Assembly (NCBI RefSeq): GCF_024172165.1
Contig: NZ_JAMZEB010000002.1
Span: 11,677,501 to 11,741,500 of the forward strand
Direction: 5' to 3'
DNA length: 64,000 nt
Source of the DNA: Nonomuraea thailandensis
GTDB lineage: Bacteria > Actinomycetota > Actinomycetes > Streptosporangiales > Streptosporangiaceae
A program made the position numbers and the translations under genes. Below, one piece after another: positions 46,375-54,218 of the stretch. Positions within the stretch are counted from its first letter, which is position 1, and the number at the start of each line of letters is the position of its first letter. Below the pieces are notes generated by a model. It worked only from the letters and a program-made list of their open reading frames with translations, was not told the DNA's origin and ran no database searches.

Positions 46375-47919
46375 TCACTTCAGGAGCTCGCCGTTCGGGC
46401 CGACGATCTTCTTCGTCTCGGCGAAGTTCGCCTTGTTGTAGACGTCGGCGGTCTCGCCGTCGAAGATGGCCGAGCTGATGGTGTCGATCCGGTCGTTGCC
46501 GTCGTTGTCGGCGAAGACGCTGGTCACGCCGTTGACGTAGCCGGTGCGCTTGCTGTTGTTGTACTTCATGAGCCACGGGCCGCCGTCGGCCCCCCAGGTC
46601 ATGGAGCACTTGAGCACCTGGTGGGTCTCGACCTTGAACGTGTTGACCTGCACGCTCTTCGTGCCGGTCTTGCCGGTGCACCACTTGGGGGTGACGCCGG
46701 TGTACGGCCTGTCGCCGTCGGGGTGCGGGGCGCTCGGGTAGCCGAAGACCGTCACCTGCTGGCCGAGCGGCTGGTTCCAGGCGAAGCCCTGGCCGCCGAC
46801 GACGTCGCCGAGGCGGCCGAGGTCCTTGGCCAGGCCGAGGAAGTAGTGGTCGCGGAAGTAGCGGACCGTCTTGCCGGCCTTCACCCACTGCTTGACGTAG
46901 AAGCGGGTCTCGAACCACGCGGTCTCGGTGCCGTTGGCGTCCTTGGTGACCGTGAGCTTGCCGAGGTACTTGCCGTCGCCCTTCTCAGCCGTGAGCTTCT
47001 TGAACTCCTCCTGGCTGATGGGGGTCGGGCCGGCCTGCTCGTACTGCTCGCCGTTGACGTCGCTCGCGGTGTCCTTCGGCGCCTTGCCGTACTCCGACTC
47101 CGTGACCTCGACCTTGGTCAGGATCTTCTCGCCCGAGTAGTTGTGCGCGACCTTCTCCGGCGTGACGTCGAAGTCCTTCGACCAGTACGGCCCCGCGGGC
47201 CCGTACTTCTCGAACCCGGCGTCGTACTCTTCCTTCTTGATCTCTTCGTGCTTGATCCACTTGTCGCCGGCCCAGGCGTGGAACTCGCTCTTGACGACCT
47301 CCTTGGAGCCCGTCAGCGCGAAGCCGTTGTGCACCGCGACGAAGGCGTAGTCGCCGTCGTAGTCGTCGTAGGTGTCGAGGTCGTAGGCGGTGAAGGCGTA
47401 GGCGCCGACGTAGACGCCCCAGGGGGCCTTGCCCTGGTAGTAGCCCGGCACGAAGATCCACTTGCGGTAGACCTCGTCCTTGCCGTTCTCGAACACGCAG
47501 TGGCCGGCCGTGGCGACCAGGTTGCGGTTCCTCGACTGGATGGACGTGGCCGAGCACCAGCGGTAGTGGCCCGACTTGTCGAGGAAGAAGACCTTGCCGA
47601 TGGTCTTCGGCAGGTTGACGTTCTTGCTGGTGGTCGCCTTGGCGGTGGTGGTCGGGCCGGTCATGCCGGGCTTGCCGTCAGGCACGCCCTTGCTGCCCGA
47701 GCTGACGACCTTCGGCACGTCCTTGGCGTCCAGGTTGTACTGCGTGGCCTTCCGCAGGGCGGCTCCGTTGGAGTCGAGCCAGAAAGCGGCGGCGCCGTAC
47801 GCGTCGGCCGGCTTGGTCAGGAGATCTTCGGATGCCCAGGACGGGGCGGCGTTGGCGGGCGAGGCCAGTACGGCGGCGCTCAGGCCGGCGGCGGCGAGGG
47901 GGATGAGCAGGCGCTTCAA
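46375..47919 (-). CDS. Secreted trypsin-fold protein A, Ser-to-Asp variant with insert module
   Basis: 514 aa from TTG preceded by GGAG; the open frame continues upstream to 48282 but that part overlaps the next gene. Signal peptide at 1-24 (MKRLLIPLAAAGLSAAVLA). The trypsin-like core has WCSATSIQ and ATAGHC (His140), DGDYAFVAV (Asp190) and, in place of GDSGG, TWGADGG with Asp445 at the nucleophile position. A ~165-residue module (about 200-370) sits between the Asp strand and GRLGDVVGGQGFAWNQ. Conserved cysteine pairs suggest two disulfides. It is the most downstream of six paralogues. Loss of Ser predicts no classical protease activity; binding or a different chemistry is open. Confidence 0.86.
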   Translation of the reverse strand: MKRLLIPLAAAGLSAAVLASPANAAPSWASEDLLTKPADAYGAAAFWLDSNGAALRKATQYNLDAKDVPKVVSSGSKGVPDGKPGMTGPTTTAKATTSKNVNLPKTIGKVFFLDKSGHYRWCSATSIQSRNRNLVATAGHCVFENGKDEVYRKWIFVPGYYQGKAPWGVYVGAYAFTAYDLDTYDDYDGDYAFVAVHNGFALTGSKEVVKSEFHAWAGDKWIKHEEIKKEEYDAGFEKYGPAGPYWSKDFDVTPEKVAHNYSGEKILTKVEVTESEYGKAPKDTASDVNGEQYEQAGPTPISQEEFKKLTAEKGDGKYLGKLTVTKDANGTETAWFETRFYVKQWVKAGKTVRYFRDHYFLGLAKDLGRLGDVVGGQGFAWNQPLGQQVTVFGYPSAPHPDGDRPYTGVTPKWCTGKTGTKSVQVNTFKVETHQVLKCSMTWGADGGPWLMKYNNSKRTGYVNGVTSVFADNDGNDRIDTISSAIFDGETADVYNKANFAETKKIVGPNGELLK

Positions 47920-48012
47920 CGGAGGCTCCACAGTTGTCAAAAAGGGTGTAAAGACCCTATCGACCCACCAGTCACTCTGGTAAGGGGAATGCTCAGATTT
48001 ATCGGAGAAAGG

Positions 48013-48044
48013 CCAAAGGGCCCGGCAGAAGCCGAGCCCTTTGG
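48013..48044 (-). terminator. Terminator of trypsin-fold gene B
   Basis: CCAAAGGGC (48013-48021) pairs with GCCCTTTGG (48036-48044), with an inner CGGC/GCCG stem and AGAA loop. It lies 50 bp beyond the stop codon at 48095 and before gene A. Confidence 0.8.
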
Positions 48045-48094
48045 GTGAAGCATGTGAACGATGACCAGGTCGTCGTTCGGTACAGCGGCAAGAA

Positions 48095-49693
48095 CTACGG
48101 AACGAGCTTGCCGGACCACGAGGCCGAAGCGGCCTTGTAGATCGCGGCGGTCTCACCGTCGAAGTACGGCGAGGTGATCGTGTCGTAGCGCTTGTTGCTG
48201 TCGGTGTCGGCGATGAGGCTGGTGACACCGTTGACGTAGCCGAGACGCTTGCTGTTGCTGTACTTGTACAGCCACGGCGCACCGTCGTAACCGGCGGTCA
48301 CGGTGCACTTGAACGACATCTGCTCCTCGACCTTCTTGGACGGGATGCGCAGAACGTTCTTGGCCGTCTTGCCGTAGCACCACTTCGGCGTGACACCGGT
48401 GAACGGCTTGTTGCCGTCCAGGTGCGGGCCGAAGGGGTAGCCGAAGGTGCGGACGTACTTGCCGGTGGGCTGGTTCCAGGCGAAGCCCTGGCCACCGACG
48501 TTGTCACCGAGACGGCCGCCGCTCTTGATGAGCGCGCCCTCGACGACGTAGTAGTCCTCGACCCAGTAGTTCACCTGAGCGGTGGACTTGATCCACTTCT
48601 TGACGTAGAACTGCTGCTTGAACCAAGCGGTCTCGGTGCCGTTCGCGTCCTTCACGACGCGCAGGGTGCCGAGGAACTTGCCGTCGCCCTTCTCCGCAAC
48701 GAGCTTGTGGTACTCCTCCTGGGAGACCGCGATCTCGTTGGAGAGACGCTCGAACTTGTTGCCGTTGTCCAGACCGGCGGAGGCAGCGTTGTAGACCGAC
48801 TGCGTCACCTCGACGCCGACCAGCTTCACGCCGTCGACGCCAGTGGCGATGTAGTCCTCGATCTTGTCCGCGGCGTTGGCCGGCTTGGCAACCGACTCGA
48901 CCTTGGGGTCAGCAGCAGCCGACTTGTACGGGCCAGCCTCGCCGTACTTCTCGTAGCCCGCGGCGAACTCCGCGGCGGTGATGGGGGTCTCCTTGACGAA
49001 GCCCTTACCACCCTTGGCGACGTGCGCCTTGTACTCGCTCGGGGTGACCTTGGTGACCTTGGGGTTGCCCGGCACGAGAGCGTCGTAGACGGTGACGAAC
49101 GCGTAGTCGCGGTCGAAGTCCTCGTACACGTCGAAGTCGTAGTGGGTGAAGGCCTGCTTACCCACGTACACGCCCCAAGGCGTCTTGCCCTGGTAGTAAC
49201 CGGGGACGAAGACCCAGCGGGAGACGACCTCGTCGTTGCCGGCGATGTCGTACACGCAGTGACCGGCCGTGGCGACCAGGTTGCGGTACTGCGACTGGAT
49301 CGAGGTGCCCGAGCACCAGTACAGCGAACCGTCACGGTACTCGAAGAAAACCTTACCGATGGTCTTCGGCAGGTTCACGTTCTGAACCTTGGCGGTGGTC
49401 TTCTTCTCCTCGCCGATGGGGGCGGTGGAGCCCGGCTTGGTGTCCGCGCTGTAGCCGCCACCGGAGGAGATCTTCTGAACCTCGAGAGCGTCCGGGTTGA
49501 ACGCCACAGCCTTCTTCAGGGCCGCGTTGTTCGACGCCGTCCAGAACTTGAGGGTCTCGTACGCCTGGGCGGACGTCTTCGCCAGCTCAGCCTTGGCGAT
49601 GTCGTCGTCGGCCTGCGCCGTGGTGGCGAGACCGGCGGCCAGGAGACCAGTGGCCAGAATGGCGCCACTGGCGGGGAGGAGGATGCGCTTCAA
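48095..49693 (-). CDS. Secreted trypsin-fold protein B, Ser-to-Asp variant with insert module
   Basis: 532 aa from TTG with AAGGAG at a 5-nt spacing; an ATG 14 codons upstream (49735) lacks a ribosome-binding site. Signal peptide MKRILLPASGAILATGLLAA...AQA. His145 in ATAGHC, Asp196 in DRDYAFVTV, and GYDGA at the nucleophile site (Asp470, with the second Gly also changed to Ala). The insert module spans ~205-390. The C-terminal tail YFDGETAAIYKAASASWSGK is shared with genes C and D. The leader up to 41 bp is almost identical to that of gene C, pointing to recent duplication. Confidence 0.87.
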   Translation of the reverse strand: MKRILLPASGAILATGLLAAGLATTAQADDDIAKAELAKTSAQAYETLKFWTASNNAALKKAVAFNPDALEVQKISSGGGYSADTKPGSTAPIGEEKKTTAKVQNVNLPKTIGKVFFEYRDGSLYWCSGTSIQSQYRNLVATAGHCVYDIAGNDEVVSRWVFVPGYYQGKTPWGVYVGKQAFTHYDFDVYEDFDRDYAFVTVYDALVPGNPKVTKVTPSEYKAHVAKGGKGFVKETPITAAEFAAGYEKYGEAGPYKSAAADPKVESVAKPANAADKIEDYIATGVDGVKLVGVEVTQSVYNAASAGLDNGNKFERLSNEIAVSQEEYHKLVAEKGDGKFLGTLRVVKDANGTETAWFKQQFYVKKWIKSTAQVNYWVEDYYVVEGALIKSGGRLGDNVGGQGFAWNQPTGKYVRTFGYPFGPHLDGNKPFTGVTPKWCYGKTAKNVLRIPSKKVEEQMSFKCTVTAGYDGAPWLYKYSNSKRLGYVNGVTSLIADTDSNKRYDTITSPYFDGETAAIYKAASASWSGKLVP

Positions 49694-49723
49694 GGTAACT
49701 CCTTGCGCTGTCGTGGAACGCTT

Positions 49724-49764
49724 CTTGCGTCCCATGCGTCAGTAAAGGGATAGCCAGGAACATA
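49724..49764 (-). promoter_or_regulatory. Leader/promoter block of gene B (twin of gene C block)
   Basis: 41 nt that match the gene C block 51762-51802 at 40 positions. On the minus strand it begins with the -10-like TATGTT and runs through the ATGGGACGCAAG stretch. In both genes CCAAAGCGG lies exactly 25 nt further upstream. Gene D has a diverged copy near 54061-54088. Confidence 0.6.
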
Positions 49765-49968
49765 CAGTGTCGATCTTGAGATCCGGTAGCCGCTTTGGTC
49801 GGAAAGATGGGGACTCGGCGGCCGTGATCGTTCTGTGATGTTTAAGCGGCTGATGCGCAGGAGCTGAGGAAAGCGGATCTTGTCACCGTTTGCCCAGATC
49901 AACATAAGGAAGTTGTCAGTGGGACTCCGGTGGCTGAGGCGATCTCATGGTTCCGGCCGATCTCATGA

Positions 49969-49984
49969 TGTGACGCAGATCACA
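49969..49984. promoter_or_regulatory. Perfect CRP-type palindrome upstream of gene B
   Basis: TGTGA-CGCAGA-TCACA, an exact match to the CRP consensus TGTGA-N6-TCACA. It lies 276 nt upstream of the gene B start; related sites precede genes C and D. Confidence 0.7.
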
Positions 49985-50049
49985 TCGACTTGATGGCACC
50001 GTCTTGCCGTCCCGTGCGTCCAAACGCCTTCACATTCGGCGGGAAAGCA

Positions 50050-50078
50050 GAAGGGCCCGGCGGGATGCCGGGCCCTTC
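50050..50078 (-). terminator. Terminator of trypsin-fold gene C
   Basis: Perfect 12-bp stem GAAGGGCCCGGC (50050-50061) with GCCGGGCCCTTC (50067-50078), loop of 5 nt, 48 bp beyond the stop. Confidence 0.88.
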
Positions 50079-50126
50079 GCCAGTAGCGGTCACACGAACG
50101 GTCTACGACCGATCGCTATCCGTCAC

Positions 50127-51728
50127 TTAGACAATCTTGCCGGACCACGAAGCCGCGGCGGCCTTGTAGACGGTGTTCGTCTCGCCGTCGAAGTACGGCG
50201 AGGAGATGTAGTCCACGCGGCCGTTGCCGTCCTGGTCGTTGAAGGTGCTGGTGACACCGTTGACGTAGCCGAGACGCTTGGCGTTGCTGTACTTGTACAG
50301 CCACGGGCCACCGTCGGCGCCCTCGGTCATGGCGCACTTGAGGGCGACGTGCTCCTCGATCTTCTTGGCGGCCGAACCGACCAGCTTCTTCGTGGTGGTG
50401 CCGTAGCACCACTTCGGAGTCACGCCGGTGTAGTTCTTGTTGCCGTCGGGGTGAGCAGCGGCCGGGTAGCCGAAGACGCGCACGGGCTTGCCGGTCGGCT
50501 GGTTCCAGGCGAAGCCCTGGCCGCCGACGTTGTCGCCGAGACGACCAGCGTCCTTGCCGGCGATGTCGACCACGTAGTAGTCCTCGACCCAGTACTTGAT
50601 CTGAGCGGTGGACTTGATCCACTTCTTGATGTAGTACTGCGTCTTGAACCAGGCGATCTCGTTCTTGTTGGCGTCAAGCTGGGCGCGAACCTCGCCCATG
50701 AACTTGCCGTCGCCCTTGGCGGCCTTCAGCTCGTTGTACTGCTCCTTGCTGATGGGCACCTCGGTGCTCAGGCGCTCGAACTTGGCGCCGTTGTCGAAGC
50801 CCGTGGGAGCCGCGGTGTACTGCGACTTGTAGACCTCGGCACCGACGAGCTGGACACCCTTGGTGGGGCCCTCGCCCTTGATGTAGGCGTCGACGTTGCT
50901 GCCGGTCACGTCGGCGGGCTTCGCGACCGTCTCGACCTTCGGGTCGGCGGCCTTCGACTTGAAGGGGCCGTCCTCGCCGTACTTGTCGTAGCCGGCCTCG
51001 AACTCTTCCTTCGTGATCGAGGTTTCCTTGACGAAGCCGACGCCGCCCTTGGCCACGTGCGACTTGTACTCGCTCGGCGTGACCTTGGTGGTCTTGCCGG
51101 AGACGTGAACGCCGTTGTAGACGGTCACGAACGCGTAGTCGCGGTCGTAGTCCTCGTAGACGTCGAAGTCGTAGTGGGTGAAGGCCTGCTTACCCACGTA
51201 GATGCCCCAGGGGGACTTGCCCTGGTAGTAACCGGGGACGAAGACCCACTTGGACAGGACGTCCGTGTTGGCGGCGGTGTCGTAGACGCAGTGACCGGCC
51301 GTGGCGACCAGGTTGCGGTACTGCGACTGGATCGAAGTGGCGGAGCACCACTTCTTCTCGCCCTTGCTGTTGACGAAGAAGACCTTGCCGATGGTCTTCG
51401 GCATGTTGACGTTCTGGACCTTCGTGGAGGTCTTCTTCTCCTGGCCGATCGGAGCGGTCGAGCCCGGCTTGGTGTCCGAGCTGTAGCCACCCTTGCTCTG
51501 CAGCTTGGCGACGTCAGTCTTGTCCCAGACGTTCGACTCGGTAGCGGCCTTGAGGGCAGCACCGTTGTTCTCCGCCCAGAACTGAGCGATGGCCTTGGCG
51601 TTGGCCGCGCTCGTCGCCATGTTGTCCTTGGCGACGGTGTCGTCGGCCTGGGCCGTACCGGCCAGGCCGGCGGCCAGGAGGCCGGTGGCCAGGAGGGCGC
51701 CACCGGCGGGGATGAGGATGCGCTTCAA
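50127..51728 (-). CDS. Secreted trypsin-fold protein C, Ser-to-Asp variant with insert module
   Basis: 533 aa from TTG with AAGGAG eight bases upstream; an ATG at 51773 is an alternative. Signal peptide MKRILIPAGGALLATGLLAA...AQA. His146 in ATAGHC, Asp197 in DRDYAFVTV, and TEGADGG with Asp472 at the nucleophile site. The insert module (~205-390) contains four motifs of the form [VI][TS]xxE[YF], for example KVTPSEYKSH and SITKEEFEAGYDKYG. Everything outside the module is close to gene D, which lacks it. A CRP-like site lies 270 nt upstream. Confidence 0.87.
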   Translation of the reverse strand: MKRILIPAGGALLATGLLAAGLAGTAQADDTVAKDNMATSAANAKAIAQFWAENNGAALKAATESNVWDKTDVAKLQSKGGYSSDTKPGSTAPIGQEKKTSTKVQNVNMPKTIGKVFFVNSKGEKKWCSATSIQSQYRNLVATAGHCVYDTAANTDVLSKWVFVPGYYQGKSPWGIYVGKQAFTHYDFDVYEDYDRDYAFVTVYNGVHVSGKTTKVTPSEYKSHVAKGGVGFVKETSITKEEFEAGYDKYGEDGPFKSKAADPKVETVAKPADVTGSNVDAYIKGEGPTKGVQLVGAEVYKSQYTAAPTGFDNGAKFERLSTEVPISKEQYNELKAAKGDGKFMGEVRAQLDANKNEIAWFKTQYYIKKWIKSTAQIKYWVEDYYVVDIAGKDAGRLGDNVGGQGFAWNQPTGKPVRVFGYPAAAHPDGNKNYTGVTPKWCYGTTTKKLVGSAAKKIEEHVALKCAMTEGADGGPWLYKYSNAKRLGYVNGVTSTFNDQDGNGRVDYISSPYFDGETNTVYKAAAASWSGKIV

Positions 51729-51761
51729 GGGAACTGCTCCTTGCTCTGTCGTGGGTCGCAA

Positions 51762-51802
51762 CTTGCGTCCCATGCGTCAGTAAAGGGATAGCAAGGAACA
51801 TA
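51762..51802 (-). promoter_or_regulatory. Leader/promoter block of gene C
   Basis: Partner of the gene B block (40 of 41 positions identical). It carries the TATGTT -10-like hexamer (51797-51802), with TTCACC 17 nt further upstream as a possible -35. Confidence 0.6.
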
Positions 51803-51997
51803 GCGTGGTGATCTCCGCAGGTGAAACCCGCTTTGGACGATCCGGTAGACACCCTTACCGCCGTGACCTTTCCGTTACCTGTCAGGGACTTATGCGCGTT
51901 GTGATCGTCAAGTCACGTTTTTGCAGGGTATGGAGGGGTTGTTGTTCCTGGGACGAAAGTGCCGTTAGATGGCTGACACATTGCGTAGTCGCAAAAA

Positions 51998-52013
51998 CGT
52001 GACTCAGATCACA
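51998..52013. promoter_or_regulatory. CRP-like palindrome upstream of gene C
   Basis: CGTGA-CTCAGA-TCACA, one mismatch from TGTGA-N6-TCACA, 270 nt upstream of the gene C start, close to the 276 nt seen for gene B. Confidence 0.6.
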
Positions 52014-52140
52014 GGAACCAGATCGGAACCTGCCCCGTCTAAGTTGGCCCGTTTCTCACAGGAGATCTTCAGGATCGGGCCCGGAGGGCTTCGGAGAGCC
52101 GTGTGCGCCGGGGTTCCGGAGGGTTTGCCGGCACATGAAA

Positions 52141-52169
52141 CGGCCCGCCGACGCGTGGTCGGCGGGCCG
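52141..52169 (-). terminator. Terminator of the DUF4096 gene
   Basis: Perfect 12-bp stem CGGCCCGCCGAC (52141-52152) with GTCGGCGGGCCG (52158-52169), then TTTCATG on the minus strand. It gives the transposase-like gene its own transcription unit. Confidence 0.88.
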
Positions 52170-52185
52170 TGGAGTGGGGTGCGGG

Positions 52186-52617
52186 TCAGGCTCCCTTGGG
52201 TCTGGCCGTCTCGCCCAGCAGGGCTTGGAGGCTGGTGAGCACCGCTGTGTCCTTGAGAGGGGACAGGTGGGGTGGTGTCGTGCCGGAGGAGCCTGGCGGA
52301 TGGTCGCGGATGGGGCCGAGCTCCGCTGGGCCGATCCTGCCCGTACGAGCCGGCACGTGGTCGCCGGGGTCGCGGGGGGCGTCGGGGTGGAGCGCCAGGG
52401 TCAGGCGCTGCCAGGTGCCGTCCGCCAGCCAGCGGCGGTGGCGTTTGTAGATGGTGACCCAGCAGCCGTACCGGTCGGGGAGGTAGCGCCATCGGACGCC
52501 GGTGCGGGCCTGGTAGAGGAGGCCGTTGATCACGGTGCGGTCGTCGGTGACGCCGTTCTGGGGGAGGAGGGTGGCGACCCGGTCCCATTCGGCGTCTGTC
52601 AGATCATCGCGACGCAT
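52186..52617 (-). CDS. Solitary DUF4096 transposase N-terminal-like protein
   Basis: 143 aa. Residues 1-~80 (MRRDDLTDAEWDRVATLLP; INGLLYQARTGVRWRYLPDRYG; WQRLTLALHPDA) match the DUF4096 helix-turn-helix domain that opens IS5/IS402-type transposases. The remaining ~63 residues (Pro/Gly-rich, ending LTSLQALLGETARPKGA) are not the catalytic DDE part, and no second frame, inverted repeats or target duplication is found. It has its own terminator. It is either an IS remnant or a domesticated DNA-binding protein. It sits inside the trypsin-fold array, between C and D. Confidence 0.75.
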   Translation of the reverse strand: MRRDDLTDAEWDRVATLLPQNGVTDDRTVINGLLYQARTGVRWRYLPDRYGCWVTIYKRHRRWLADGTWQRLTLALHPDAPRDPGDHVPARTGRIGPAELGPIRDHPPGSSGTTPPHLSPLKDTAVLTSLQALLGETARPKGA

Positions 52618-52804
52618 GCGCCCATCGTGACAAGGCAAATACGGTCTGTCAGTCGAACAAAGAAAGATCTTCATGCTGACAGGTGTGATGGCTGGGTATG
52701 CGCTGCTTCGGGGTGGGGGAGGTGCCCGGCCCCGTGTTTTGGTCACGCCCGATCCGGTGTCCGCCCCCGTGTGCGGCCGCGCTGTGGGGTCCGGAAACAA
52801 CAAG

Positions 52805-52832
52805 GCGAGGGCCTCGGGATCGAGGCCCTCGC
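52805..52832 (-). terminator. Terminator of trypsin-fold gene D
   Basis: Perfect 12-bp stem GCGAGGGCCTCG (52805-52816) with CGAGGCCCTCGC (52821-52832), 4-nt loop, followed on the minus strand by CTTGTTGTTTCC. Confidence 0.9.
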
Positions 52833-52848
52833 TTTCCCCTGGTAGGGC

Positions 52849-54012
52849 TTACTTGTAGAGCTCGCCGTTCGGGCCCACGATCTTGCCGGACCACACGTTC
52901 TTCGCCGCGCTGTAGACCGCGGCGGTCTCACCGTCGAAGTACGGCGAGGTGATGTAGTCGATCCGGTCGTTGGCGTCCTGGTCGGCGAACGTGCTGGTGA
53001 CGCCGTTGACGTAGCCGAGACGCTTGGCGTTGCTGTAGTTCAGCAGCCACGGGCCGCCGTCGTAGCCCGGGGTCACGGCGCACTTGAGGCCGACGTGCTC
53101 CTCGATCTTCAGCCAGGAGGCCCCGACGGTCTTGGCGGTGGTGTTGCCGTAGCAGTGCTTCGGCGTCACGCCGCTGTACGGCTTGTTGCCGTCCGGGTGC
53201 GGGGCGGCCGGGTAGCCGAAGGCGCGCACGGGCTTGCCGGTGGGCTGGTTCCAGGCGAAGCCCTGGCCGCCGACGTTGTCGCCAAGGCGGCCCGCGTCCT
53301 TGGACAGCAGGATGTAGTAGCGGCCGCCCCAGCCCCGCTTCGGGCCGGTGAAGCGCTCGAAGTCCTTGCGGTCGACCTGCTTGACGCCGTTCGAGGTGAT
53401 GCCGTTGTACACGGTGACGAACGCGTAGTCGCGGTCGTAGTCCTCGTAGGTGTCGAAGTCGTAGTGGGTGAAGGCCTGCTTGCCGACGTAGATGCCCCAC
53501 GGAGCCTTGCCCTGGTAGTAACCGGGGACGAAGACCCACTTGTCCATCGTGGAGGAGTTGCTGTCGGTGTCGTAGACGCAGTGGCCGGCGGTGGCGACCA
53601 GGTTGCGGTAGTTCGACTGGATGGAGGTGCCCGAGCACCAGCGGAACTTGCCGTGCGCGTCGACGAAGAACACCTTGCCGACGGTCTTGGGGAGGTTGAC
53701 GTTCTGGGCCCTGCCGGTCGACTTCGACTCGCCGGTCGGGGCCGTGGTGCCGGGGCTGCCGTCAGGGCTGTAACCGCCCTTGGAGACGACCTTCCGAACC
53801 TCGTTCGAGTCCCACGTGTACTGGGTCGCGGACCGGAGCGCGGCGCCGTTCGAGGCCAGCCAGAAGGAGGCGACGGAGACGGCGGCGGAGTTGTTGCGGG
53901 CCATCGGGTCGTGGGCGACGTCGCCGTCGGCCTGCGCCGTACCGGACAGGCCGGCGGCCAGCAGACCGGTGGCCAGGATGGCGCCGCCGGCGGGGAGAAG
54001 GATTCGCTTCAA
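52849..54012 (-). CDS. Secreted trypsin-fold protein D, Ser-to-Asp variant without the insert
   Basis: 387 aa from TTG with TGGAG upstream (ATG alternative at 54048). Signal peptide MKRILLPAGGAILATGLLAA...AQA. His144 in ATAGHC, Asp195 in DRDYAFVTV, and TPGYDGG with Asp318 where Ser is expected. The Asp-type core is complete, but the large module is replaced by about 30 residues (VDRKDFERFTGPKRGWGG). It is probably the closest to the ancestor of the Asp-type branch. The C-terminus YFDGETAAVYSAAKNVWSGKIV matches B and C. Confidence 0.87.
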   Translation of the reverse strand: MKRILLPAGGAILATGLLAAGLSGTAQADGDVAHDPMARNNSAAVSVASFWLASNGAALRSATQYTWDSNEVRKVVSKGGYSPDGSPGTTAPTGESKSTGRAQNVNLPKTVGKVFFVDAHGKFRWCSGTSIQSNYRNLVATAGHCVYDTDSNSSTMDKWVFVPGYYQGKAPWGIYVGKQAFTHYDFDTYEDYDRDYAFVTVYNGITSNGVKQVDRKDFERFTGPKRGWGGRYYILLSKDAGRLGDNVGGQGFAWNQPTGKPVRAFGYPAAPHPDGNKPYSGVTPKHCYGNTTAKTVGASWLKIEEHVGLKCAVTPGYDGGPWLLNYSNAKRLGYVNGVTSTFADQDANDRIDYITSPYFDGETAAVYSAAKNVWSGKIVGPNGELYK

Positions 54013-54202
54013 GGTAACTCCAGGTTGCGCTGACATGAGGCGCCTCATGCACCTCCATAACTCAGCAAACGGACAGCCCGGAACCTATCGGTTTGACTCG
54101 AATCATGTGAATCGCCGGTGGATCCTGTCAGCGTTCCAAAACGCGCCGTGACCGTACCGAGACAAAGAAGCCGCTGATCACCCGTCGTGATCATTCGGTT
54201 GC

Positions 54203-54218
54203 TATGACTTAGGTCACA
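54203..54218. promoter_or_regulatory. CRP-like palindrome upstream of gene D
   Basis: TATGA-CTTAGG-TCACA, one mismatch from the CRP consensus, about 190 nt upstream of gene D. It overlaps the stop codon of gene E. A TGATCA-N7-TGATCA pair lies next to it at 54175-54193. Confidence 0.45.

Larger units (their letters stand above)
49694..50126. other. Control region of gene B and end of gene C
   Basis: 433 bp holding, on the minus strand, the gene C terminator (50050-50078), a perfect CRP-type palindrome (49969-49984), a repeated GATCTCATG (49941 and 49960), the CCAAAGCGG element (49790-49798), a TATGTT -10-like hexamer (49759-49764) and the gene B leader. No gene is seen. Confidence 0.6.
51729..52185. 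other. Control region of gene C and end of the DUF4096 gene
   Basis: 457 bp. It holds the gene C leader block, a CCAAAGCGG element (51828-51836), a CRP-like palindrome (51998-52013) and the terminator of the DUF4096 gene (52141-52169). No inverted repeats or target-site duplication of an insertion sequence are visible, and no gene is supported. Confidence 0.6.

Noticed and set aside
52141-52900. Complete insertion sequence around the DUF4096 gene
   Set aside because: No terminal inverted repeats, target duplication or catalytic DDE frame; hairpins found are transcription terminators.
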